Shown here piece after piece: positions 1 to 6,176 of a stretch of 6,634 nucleotides of DNA. The translations under genes and the position numbers were made by a program. Below the pieces are notes generated by a model. That model saw nothing but the letters and a program-made list of their open reading frames with translations. It did not search any database and was not told the origin of the DNA. Every line of letters begins with the position of its first letter. Positions within the stretch are counted from its first letter, which is position 1. The stretch is from the NCBI GenBank assembly GCA_024690425.1, contig JAILCT010000162.1:1-6634 (forward strand), read 5' to 3'. The DNA is from Lachnospiraceae bacterium. Lineage in GTDB: Bacteria; Bacillota_A; Clostridia; Lachnospirales; Lachnospiraceae.

Positions 1-119
1 GAACGCTTCCTGTCAGCTTCAAAACGGTATTTCATGCTCGTAAGAACGCGTTCCCCGGACACAAGGGGTATAAGCTGATCGACTGAGTATTCATTTATGT
101 TTCCCATGTATATCTTCAT
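1..119 (-). CDS. 4'-phosphopantetheinyl transferase (Sfp-type), N-terminal fragment cut by window edge
   Basis: Read on the minus strand from ATG at 119-117, the first 39 residues start MKIYMGNINEYSVDQLIPLV and continue to YRFEADRKR at the window edge. This matches the N-terminus of Sfp/AcpT-type transferases: a short beta strand (MKIY), then a helix ending in an ER..., R-F/D-x-x-R stretch. Enzymes of this family move the phosphopantetheine arm from coenzyme A to a serine of a carrier protein in the cytoplasm. The Mg-binding and catalytic motifs lie beyond the edge, so activity cannot be judged. The second in-frame ATG (107-105) is an alternative start, but the MKIY opening favours 119. No Shine-Dalgarno sequence precedes either ATG. 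The gene diverges from the exporter operon. Its link to that operon is unknown; it may serve fatty acid, polyketide or non-ribosomal peptide carrier proteins. Confidence 0.72.
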   Translation of the reverse strand, partial: MKIYMGNINEYSVDQLIPLVSGERVLTSMKYRFEADRKR

Positions 120-169
120 AAATGGGATTATACGATAACAAAGAAGGTCTTATCAATATACTTCATAAA
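114..169. repeat. Pair of 9-bp direct repeats in the divergent intergenic region
   Basis: CTTCATAAA occurs at 114-122 and again at 161-169, 47 bp apart start to start. The left copy covers the start codon of the leftward gene and the right copy lies next to its -35 box. This could be a paired regulator site, or simply chance in an AT-rich region. Confidence 0.2.
127..156 (-). promoter_or_regulatory. Sigma-A-type promoter for the leftward transferase gene
   Basis: On the minus strand a -35 box TTGATA (156-151) and a perfect -10 box TATAAT (132-127) are separated by 18 bp. Transcription would begin about 7 bases past the -10 box, almost exactly at the ATG at 119. The message would then have little or no leader, which agrees with the missing ribosome binding site. 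The match is good, but it rests on sequence alone. Confidence 0.55.
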
Positions 170-174
170 ATCTG

Positions 175-197
175 TCACATGTGATAATATATATAAT
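175..197 (+). promoter_or_regulatory. Candidate promoter and palindromic operator for the exporter operon
   Basis: A perfect 10-bp palindrome, TCACATGTGA (175-184), overlaps an extended -10 element, TG-T-GATAAT (180-188). A second -10 candidate, TATAAT, sits at 192-197. No good -35 box is found at normal spacing from either, so the exact promoter is uncertain. Start sites would fall near 195-204, giving a leader of about 25-35 bases before the first gene. A palindrome covering the -10 element is a typical place for a repressor, but the regulator is unknown. Confidence 0.35.
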
Positions 198-216
198 ATC
201 AGTATTATGGGCTGAC

Positions 217-221
217 GGAGG
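217..221 (+). promoter_or_regulatory. Ribosome binding site that sets the start of the HlyD-like stub
   Basis: GGAGG lies 7 bases upstream of GTG at 229. This makes 229 the start, rather than the GTG at 181, which has no ribosome binding site and would add 16 unconserved residues running across the promoter region. Confidence 0.75.
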
Positions 222-228
222 TATCAGG

Positions 229-450
229 GTGAGCGAACTGTTTAGGAAAAAGAGTCTGGATAAGGTGTCATCACCGGAAGAGCTTAATGATTATATTCGT
301 GTAACAACTCCTTCTGTATGGCTGATACTTGCAGCTGTGCTTATACTTGTTATCGGAATCCTGGCCTGGTGTGTCCTTGGCACTGTCAAGGGATATACTC
401 AGGATGGCCAGGCTAAAGAGATTCATCCGATCTCATTTATAATTAATTAG
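229..450 (+). CDS. NHLP bacteriocin system secretion protein (HlyD-like), short form: membrane anchor plus C-terminal tail
   Basis: The 73-residue product, starting at GTG 229, opens SELFRKKSLDKVSSPEELND and continues through YIRVTTPSVW. This is the characteristic N-terminus of the HlyD-like adaptor of NHLP/NHLM exporters (TIGR03794 family). One membrane helix follows at about residues 33-53 (LILAAVLILVIGILAWCVLG). Full adaptors continue with a large extracytoplasmic beta/lipoyl domain and are, from memory, some 250-420 residues long. Here about 20 residues remain after the helix and the protein ends in HPISFIIN. That ending resembles the C-terminal tail I recall for full-length Lachnospiraceae members, which suggests an in-frame internal deletion rather than a premature stop. 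It lies 14 bp upstream of the peptidase/ABC gene. Without the outer domain it probably cannot act as a normal adaptor; it could be a remnant or a small membrane partner of the transporter. Confidence 0.7.
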   Translation: MSELFRKKSLDKVSSPEELNDYIRVTTPSVWLILAAVLILVIGILAWCVLGTVKGYTQDGQAKEIHPISFIIN

Positions 451-464
451 GACAGGGGTTAAAG

Positions 465-2639
465 ATGGCTGACAAGAAGATTAAGAAGCCTATTGAGAAG
501 GGTGTGGCCAAGGTCCCGGTAGTAATGCAGCTTGAAGCTCTTGAATGCGGAGCTGCGTGCCTGTGCATGATACTTGCCTATTATGAAAAATGGATCCCTC
601 TCGAACAGGTACGTGCTGACTGCGGAGTGAGCAGGGACGGTTCCAACGCAAAGAACATATTAAGTGCTGCCAGAAATTACGGACTTGAAGCAGCAGGGTA
701 CAGGATGGAGACAGAAGATCTTCACAGTAATGCCCGGTTTCCGTGCATCATCCACTGGCAGTTCAATCATTTCGTTGTATGTAACGGCATCAAGGGGAAT
801 AAGGTTTACTTAAATGACCCCGCAAGAGGCAATTATTCTATCCCATTGGAACAATTTGATGAGGGCTTTACCGGTATCTGTCTTATGATGGAACCGGGGG
901 AAGGCTTTGTTGCTGACGGTAAGAAGAAGTCGGTGATCGATTTTGCCGCAAAACGACTCACGGGAGCCGGTGCGGCTGTACTTTTTACTGCACTTACAAT
1001 GGTGATCAGCGCTGTGACAGGTATCATATCTTCGGGATTTTCAAGAGTGTTTTTTGATTATCTTCTTCCGGGTAAGAATCCGGATTGGGTAACGCCGTAT
1101 TTCGCATGTTTTCTGCTCCTTGTAATTTTACAGCTTACGACAATGTTCATACAGAGCATATATTCGCTTAAGATAAGCGGCAAGCTTGACGCGGTGGGGA
1201 GCGCGACCTACATGTGGAAGATACTGAGGCTTCCCATGGAATTCTTTTCACAGCGTATGGCCGGTGATATAGAAGGAAGGAAAGAAAGCAACGCGATGAT
1301 CGCCGAGCAGGTTGTTAATACGGTTGCACCCATTGCTCTCAATATCGCCATGCTTATCATATATTTTATCGTGATGATGCGATATTCGCCTGTACTTACC
1401 GTGATAGGCCTGTCTGCATTTTCCATAAACATTTTCCTCTCAAGGTTTATAAGCAGTAAGAGAGTCAATATAACAAGGGTAGCCATGCGTGATGCCGGTA
1501 AGCTCCAGGGGGCAACGGTAGGAGCCATGGACATGATAGAGACCATTAAGGCAAGCGGAGCGGAGAACGGATATTTCGAAAAATGGTCGGGCTATCAGGC
1601 ATCTGTCAACACACAGAACATTAAGTTCCAGAAGCTTAATTTCTATCTGGGTATGATACCCACAATGGTTTCCTCCGTGTTAAATGTTATTATTCTCATA
1701 GTTGGTGTATATCTTACCATGACGGGCAGGTTTACAGCCGGTATGATCTTTGCGTTTACAGGGTTCCTAACATCTTTCATGGGTCCTGCCGACCAGCTTA
1801 TTTCTGCGGGACAGAGCATTCAGGAAATGCGGACCGACATGGAGCGTATAGAGGATGTAATGGAATACAGGGAAGACCCTGTTTTCGATAAAAAAGATGA
1901 AGCAACAACCTATGACAAGCTGTCAGGAAACCTGACAATGAAGAATGTTACTTTCGGATATTCCAGGCTTGCAGAGCCTCTTATAGAGAACTTCTCACTG
2001 GAGCTTAAGCAGGGACAGCGGGTGGCATTTGTAGGCCCTTCCGGATGCGGAAAATCAACACTTGCCAAGCTTATATCCGGTTTGTACCAGCCCTGGAGCG
2101 GCGAGATACTGTTCGACGGCCGGCCTCTGATGGACATAGACAGAAACATATTCACCGGATCGGTTGCCGTTGTGGACCAGGATATCACACTCTTTGAGGA
2201 CACTATATCCAACAATATCAAGATGTGGGATTCTTCAATAGAGGATTTTGAGATGATCCTTGCTGCCCGTGATGCAAGGATCCATGAGGATATCATGCAG
2301 CGTGAAGGCGGATATCAGTATAAGCTTTCCGAAGGCGGAAAGGATTTATCGGGAGGACAGAGACAGAGGATTGAGATAGCAAGGGTACTGGTACAGGATC
2401 CCACCATGATAATAATGGATGAGGCAACAAGCGCACTTGATTCGCGCACAGAATACGAGGTTGTTGAATCAATAAGAAACAGGGGTATATCATGTGTTGT
2501 TGTTGCCCACCGACTTTCAACCATAAGAGACTGTGACGAGATCATAGTCCTTGACAGAGGCAAGGTCATAGAACGTGGAACGCATAATGAACTGATGAAA
2601 ATGCACGGCATGTATGAGAGCCTCGTAACAGGCGAATAA
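465..2639 (+). CDS. NHLP bacteriocin exporter, C39 peptidase/permease/ATPase subunit
   Basis: This 724-residue protein has the full layout of a peptidase-containing ABC exporter (TIGR03796 type). The C39 cysteine peptidase occupies about residues 15-145, with oxyanion Gln22, nucleophile Cys28 (in LECGAAC), His102 and Asp118, at the same spacing as in ComA/LagD-type peptidases. The permease domain follows, with hydrophobic helices near 165-190, 211-233, 285-304, 309-327 and 397-438. The ATPase domain (about 488-724) has Walker A GPSGCGKS at 524-531, signature LSGGQ at 628-632, Walker B MIIMDE ending in catalytic Glu653, and H-loop His682; all are intact. It should sit in the cytoplasmic membrane, cut the leader of a ribosomal peptide after a double-glycine-type site, and export the core using ATP. 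ATG 465 follows AGGGG at 454-458. The partner ABC gene begins 18 bp downstream. The cargo peptide is not in the window. Confidence 0.95.
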   Translation: MADKKIKKPIEKGVAKVPVVMQLEALECGAACLCMILAYYEKWIPLEQVRADCGVSRDGSNAKNILSAARNYGLEAAGYRMETEDLHSNARFPCIIHWQFNHFVVCNGIKGNKVYLNDPARGNYSIPLEQFDEGFTGICLMMEPGEGFVADGKKKSVIDFAAKRLTGAGAAVLFTALTMVISAVTGIISSGFSRVFFDYLLPGKNPDWVTPYFACFLLLVILQLTTMFIQSIYSLKISGKLDAVGSATYMWKILRLPMEFFSQRMAGDIEGRKESNAMIAEQVVNTVAPIALNIAMLIIYFIVMMRYSPVLTVIGLSAFSINIFLSRFISSKRVNITRVAMRDAGKLQGATVGAMDMIETIKASGAENGYFEKWSGYQASVNTQNIKFQKLNFYLGMIPTMVSSVLNVIILIVGVYLTMTGRFTAGMIFAFTGFLTSFMGPADQLISAGQSIQEMRTDMERIEDVMEYREDPVFDKKDEATTYDKLSGNLTMKNVTFGYSRLAEPLIENFSLELKQGQRVAFVGPSGCGKSTLAKLISGLYQPWSGEILFDGRPLMDIDRNIFTGSVAVVDQDITLFEDTISNNIKMWDSSIEDFEMILAARDARIHEDIMQREGGYQYKLSEGGKDLSGGQRQRIEIARVLVQDPTMIIMDEATSALDSRTEYEVVESIRNRGISCVVVAHRLSTIRDCDEIIVLDRGKVIERGTHNELMKMHGMYESLVTGE

Positions 2640-2657
2640 CCAGGAGGATACCGGGGA

Positions 2658-4844
2658 ATGGGTTGGTTTGATGAGCAGATCAGACAACGCAGGGAATCTG
2701 ATGACTCGGCTTTTGAGGATTCCTTTATAGAGATAGCGGGAGCGATAATGGGCAGGCGCATGAGCGAAGCCCTTAATGACAGCCGCAGGATAACTACAGA
2801 TGCGATAGAAGAGATACTTAAGTTCTACAGGATCAAGGCTAAGGAAGTTCCCGAAACCATCACTGATATGAATGAAGTCCTGGAATACCTCATGAGACCA
2901 TACGGTATCATGAGAAGAAGCGTTAAGCTGGAACAGGGCTGGTATAAGGACGCCATCGGTCCAATGCTTGGCACAAGAACCGATGATGGAAGCGTTGTTT
3001 CCCTTATGCCTTACGGTTTCTGGGGATACAGATTTTATGATGTAAAGCAGGACAGGTATGTCCGTATAAACAGACATAATGAGGGCATTATCTCGGATGA
3101 AGCTCTTGCATTTTATAAACCGTTTCCCCTTAAGAAGATGTCTATCACCGATCTTATGAAGTATTTAAGAGGGCAGATATCTTCAATGGATATTGCTTTT
3201 CTTGTTGCGGCACTTACATGCGTGACCCTTATAGGTCTGGAGCTTCCAAGGCTTAACGATATGCTGTTTTCAACTGTCCTTGATTCCGGAAATCTACGGA
3301 TGCTCATTGGGATCGCGATAATGATGACAAGTGTGACCGTGTCACAGCTTATATTTACGACAATAAAGGGTTTTGCCTCGGCGCGGATAAACACCAAGCT
3401 TGATATCAACGTAGAAGCCGCATCCATGATGCGTATACTTACCCTTCCGGCTGACTTTTTCGGCAAATACAGTTCCGGAGAACTTGCCACAAGGATAAGA
3501 TATGTGAATTCCCTTTCCGATATGCTGATAAACATGGTCCTTCAGACAGGTCTTACGGGCCTCTTTTCACTGACCTATATATCTCAGATCTTTATTTATG
3601 CTCCTGCTCTTGTTGCTCCTGCGCTTATAATAGTGCTTGTCACAATGGCAGAATCAATGGTCACTATTCTTATTCAGGCCGGTATTTCAAGACAGCTCAT
3701 GGAATATGAGGCGAAAGAAAGCGGCATATGTCATGCGCTGATAAGCGGGATACAGAAGATACGACTGTCGGGAGCAGAGAAGAGAGCTTTTGCAAGATGG
3801 GGCAGGTTGTATTCGGCAAGGGCGGATCTTGCTTACAATCCACCTTTACTTATAAAAATAAGTCCGGTAATAGGTACAGCCATATCACTTGTCGGTACCA
3901 TGGTAATGTATTTTATTGCAGTAAAGAGCGGCGTATCGATATCGGAATACTACGCCTTCAATACAGCCTTCGGAATGGTCAGCGGTGCCTTTATGTCGCT
4001 TACGGGAATAGCCTCATCCGTTGCCATGATAAAGCCTACCCTTGACATGGTGAAGCCGATCCTTGAAACCATCCCCGAGATTGACGAGGACAAGACAATG
4101 GTAACAAAGCTTAACGGAACCGTTGAGCTTAATAATATCACGTTCAGATACAGGGATGATATGCCCAATGTTCTTGATAACTTAAGTATAAAGATCAATT
4201 CCGGACAATATGTTGCGATAGTCGGTAAGACAGGATGCGGTAAGTCTACCCTTGTACGTATATTGCTCGGATTCGAGAAGCCGCAGAAGGGTTCCGTTTA
4301 TTATGACGGGCGCGACTTAAAGTCACTCGATCCCAAGTCATTAAGGAGAAATATCGGAACGGTCATGCAGGATGGCAAGCTGTTCATGGGAGATATTTAT
4401 TCCAACATAGTCATATCGGCCCCCTGGCTTACCGTGGATGATGCATGGGAGGCGGCCAGGTTATCAGGGATAGATGAAGATATACGACAGATGCCTATGG
4501 GAATGTATACGCTTATAAGTGAAGGCCAGGGAGGTATCTCGGGCGGTCAGAGACAGCGTATCATGATAGCAAGAGCTATAGCGCCAAAGCCCAAGATACT
4601 GATATTTGATGAAGCCACAAGCGCTCTTGATAACCTGACACAGAAACAGGTATCCGATGCTCTGGATGCCATGGACTGTACGAGGATCGTAATAGCACAC
4701 AGGTTGAGTACCATTAAACAGTGTGACAGGATAATCGTGCTTGATTCAGGTCATATAATCGAAGACGGCACGTATGATGAGCTCATCGCCAATAAAGGTT
4801 TTTTCGCAGAATTGGTGGCCCGTCAGCAGATCGATGAAGATTGA
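2658..4844 (+). CDS. NHLP bacteriocin exporter, permease/ATPase subunit without peptidase
   Basis: This 728-residue protein begins MGWFDEQIRQRRESD, a typical opening for the second NHLP exporter subunit (TIGR03797 type). Residues 1 to about 165 form a soluble domain with GWYKDAIGPML near 94-104; it lacks the C39 Cys/His pair, so it is not a peptidase. Permease helices lie near 177-197, 213-235, 291-313, 315-340 and two more around 400-450. The ATPase domain (about 485-728) has Walker A GKTGCGKS at 523-530, signature ISGGQ at 627-631, Walker B ILIFDE ending in Glu652, and H-loop His681. With both ATPase sites intact it is expected to work with the upstream peptidase subunit, probably as a heterodimer. 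The start follows AGGAGG at 2642-2647, 18 bp after the previous stop. Its frame is intact over the full family length. Confidence 0.95.
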   Translation: MGWFDEQIRQRRESDDSAFEDSFIEIAGAIMGRRMSEALNDSRRITTDAIEEILKFYRIKAKEVPETITDMNEVLEYLMRPYGIMRRSVKLEQGWYKDAIGPMLGTRTDDGSVVSLMPYGFWGYRFYDVKQDRYVRINRHNEGIISDEALAFYKPFPLKKMSITDLMKYLRGQISSMDIAFLVAALTCVTLIGLELPRLNDMLFSTVLDSGNLRMLIGIAIMMTSVTVSQLIFTTIKGFASARINTKLDINVEAASMMRILTLPADFFGKYSSGELATRIRYVNSLSDMLINMVLQTGLTGLFSLTYISQIFIYAPALVAPALIIVLVTMAESMVTILIQAGISRQLMEYEAKESGICHALISGIQKIRLSGAEKRAFARWGRLYSARADLAYNPPLLIKISPVIGTAISLVGTMVMYFIAVKSGVSISEYYAFNTAFGMVSGAFMSLTGIASSVAMIKPTLDMVKPILETIPEIDEDKTMVTKLNGTVELNNITFRYRDDMPNVLDNLSIKINSGQYVAIVGKTGCGKSTLVRILLGFEKPQKGSVYYDGRDLKSLDPKSLRRNIGTVMQDGKLFMGDIYSNIVISAPWLTVDDAWEAARLSGIDEDIRQMPMGMYTLISEGQGGISGGQRQRIMIARAIAPKPKILIFDEATSALDNLTQKQVSDALDAMDCTRIVIAHRLSTIKQCDRIIVLDSGHIIEDGTYDELIANKGFFAELVARQQIDED

Positions 4845-4899
4845 AAGATAAAACAAAGAATGATAAACTGTAGCGTATAAAGAAACCAAGGAGGAATAT

Positions 4900-5805
4900 A
4901 TGGGGGACGTATTATTTAACAACAACAGCATAATATCATGGCTTCAGTATTTTTCAGAGAATACGGATGTTGATCTTGAACATGTCAAGATCCTTGATAT
5001 TACAAAAAAGAACAAGAACCTGATACCTGCCTGCGAGGTGCATAAATGTGTACTTGTCTTCACGGAAGCAGGATTTAAGGATATATTCTACCGTATGTAC
5101 AATGCTGGACTCGGAGAATGTATGGTGGTATACAACGAAGGAAGTGAACCTACGGGGCCCGTCAAGAAGAACAAGGTTTCAGAGATGATAGACCGCGGGA
5201 TCAACGCTTCGGCCGGTATGCTTGTACTCAATCCGAATGCAAGATCTGCATATAAGTTCGGAATAGATAATTCCACACTTGCCAAGGGCACGGTAAAGTA
5301 TGTCGGCGAAGAGATACGTTCTGTCATACTCAGTAAGATGCGTATCGAGGAAGGCAGAAACCTGTGCGTTATATCCGGTGAATCTATCGTTGTTGAGTCG
5401 GCGATATTGAACGGTGAAGGTTCTATCATCGCAGTTGAATATAACGGCAATGACCGTAAGGCACTTGAGGAGAACATGGAACTGTTCGGCATCAATAACG
5501 TTACCATTATAGATCATGTTGATGACGAGACGATGAAGGGACTTCCGATACCTGATGTAACCATGCTGGTGGCTTCGGCCAGCATGGAAAAGGAGATAGA
5601 GACCATGCTGAAGCTTAATCCGAACATGGAATTTGTCATTTATACGCTTGACTTTGTCCTGGCTGCTTCGCTAATTGATTACTGCAAGAAGTTCTGCGAG
5701 AATGAACCCGATGTGATACAGATCGCAGTATCAAGGGTTAATTTCAGGCATAACTATGAACAGCAGCCGGCTCCATGGATCATCACATGTAAGGCAGGCG
5801 CGTGA
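4900..5805 (+). CDS. Divergent CbiE/CbiT-like (precorrin-6Y methyltransferase-related) protein, SAM site probably lost
   Basis: The 301-residue product resembles the corrin-ring methyltransferase pair CbiE-CbiT in part. Residues about 49-112 (VLVFTEAG, NAGLGECMVVYNE, MLVLNP) follow the second half of CbiE. Residues about 121-299 follow CbiT: GIDNSTLAKG, EEIRSVILSKMRIEEG, SIIAVEYN, ENMELFGINNVTII, and a final AVSRVNF...APWIIT strand. Two features argue against ordinary cobalamin synthesis. The N-terminal half of CbiE is absent, and the CbiT SAM loop (normally D-x-G-x-G-x-G) reads LCVISGES at 155-162, with only one glycine left. The acidic residue after the next strand (Glu180) remains. It may be a pseudoenzyme or bind another ligand; its role is unknown. 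AAGGAGG (4888-4894) sets the start, 55 bp after the ABC gene. Its stop overlaps the next start (TGATG), implying coupled translation with a small membrane protein. Fold assignment is fairly sure; function is not. Confidence 0.62.
   Translation: MGDVLFNNNSIISWLQYFSENTDVDLEHVKILDITKKNKNLIPACEVHKCVLVFTEAGFKDIFYRMYNAGLGECMVVYNEGSEPTGPVKKNKVSEMIDRGINASAGMLVLNPNARSAYKFGIDNSTLAKGTVKYVGEEIRSVILSKMRIEEGRNLCVISGESIVVESAILNGEGSIIAVEYNGNDRKALEENMELFGINNVTIIDHVDDETMKGLPIPDVTMLVASASMEKEIETMLKLNPNMEFVIYTLDFVLAASLIDYCKKFCENEPDVIQIAVSRVNFRHNYEQQPAPWIITCKAGA
5561..5587 (+). repeat. Strong inverted repeat within the CbiE/CbiT-like gene
   Basis: CCATGCTGG (5561-5569) and CCAGCATGG (5579-5587) are perfect 9-bp inverted copies with a 9-base loop. 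Alternatively the RNA can form a 7-bp outer stem, a 3-base bulge, and an inner GGC/GCC stem capped by a stable UUCG loop (5571-5580). No U-tract follows on either strand, so it is not a standard intrinsic terminator. It may be chance in a coding region encoding TMLVASASM. Confidence 0.5.
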
Positions 5806-6176
5806 TGAGCAAGGCAAGGTATCTTATCATTCTGCACATAATACTGGCACTTTTTTCCGTAAGCGGGATATTCAGCAAGAGGGCTGCGGCAGAAGATATG
5901 CTCAGCCTTAACTGGATGATCAATTACGGTGTTGTACTGTTTGTACTGTTTATTTATGCGATAGCCTGGCAGCAGATAATCAAGAAAATGCCGATAGTCA
6001 CGGCATATGCCAATAAGGCTGTCATGGTCATATGGGGAATTGTCTGGGGCTATGTTTTCTTCAATGAAGCCATCACTGTACCGAAGATCATAGGAGCGGT
6101 AATAATCATTGCAGGAGTATACCTGGTAGTCACGGGCGATGAATATACGCAGGAGAAGGAGGACAGCGAACAATGA
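5805..6176 (+). CDS. Small four-helix membrane transporter subunit (SMR/DMT superfamily), first of a pair
   Basis: From ATG 5805 the product has 123 residues and four hydrophobic segments near 5-22, 39-59, 65-86 and 94-110, plus a short charged tail (EYTQEKEDSEQ). The order of features (SGIFSKRAA after helix 1, PIVTAYANKA leading helix 3, GYVFFNEAIT at its end, IIGAVIIIAGVYLV as helix 4) fits half-size drug/metabolite transporters such as SMR and ArnE/ArnF-like proteins. The membrane glutamate of helix 1 that drives EmrE drug/proton exchange is missing, so a classic multidrug pump is unlikely. GTG 5802 is an alternative start, but ATG 5805 gives the usual TGATG stop-start overlap with the preceding gene. 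The next gene overlaps by 4 bp and encodes a similar protein, so the two probably form a heterodimer. Substrate unknown. Confidence 0.75.
   Translation: MSKARYLIILHIILALFSVSGIFSKRAAAEDMLSLNWMINYGVVLFVLFIYAIAWQQIIKKMPIVTAYANKAVMVIWGIVWGYVFFNEAITVPKIIGAVIIIAGVYLVVTGDEYTQEKEDSEQ

Noticed and set aside
3..86. Open plus-strand frame reading to a stop at 84-86, as if the end of an upstream gene
   Set aside because: The minus strand over the same bases gives a recognisable transferase N-terminus with a good promoter, while the plus frame resembles nothing I know.
139..174. 12-codon minus-strand open frame (MKYIDKTFFVIV) upstream of the transferase, considered as a leader peptide
   Set aside because: It begins upstream of the best -35 box, so it would not be transcribed from that promoter, and it has no ribosome binding site.
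181..228. Longer N-terminus for the HlyD-like stub from GTG 181
   Set aside because: It has no ribosome binding site, it overlaps the promoter candidates, and the family-like sequence starts right after GTG 229, which has GGAGG at proper spacing.
2517..3077. 186-codon minus-strand open frame spanning the junction of the two ABC genes
   Set aside because: It lies opposite two clearly conserved genes, spans their junction, and its translation resembles no known family.
2658..3150. Degenerate second C39 peptidase domain at the N-terminus of the second ABC protein
   Set aside because: No Cys/His/Asp pattern or C39-like strand order is visible; the domain matches the usual N-terminal region of this exporter subunit.
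3728..4045. 105-codon plus-strand open frame in another frame of the second ABC gene
   Set aside because: It is wholly inside an intact permease region; the translation is low in recognisable features and there is no sign of a frameshift.
4845..4899. Separate promoter or terminator in the 55-bp gap before the CbiE/CbiT-like gene
   Set aside because: A TATAAA at 4876-4881 exists, but no -35 box lies at suitable spacing (TTGAAA at 4841-4846 is 29 bp away), and no hairpin with a T-tract is present.
5754..6173. 139-codon minus-strand open frame opposite the first small transporter
   Set aside because: It is rich in Tyr, His and Cys as expected for the reverse of a hydrophobic gene; the plus-strand protein has proper helices and coupled start signals.
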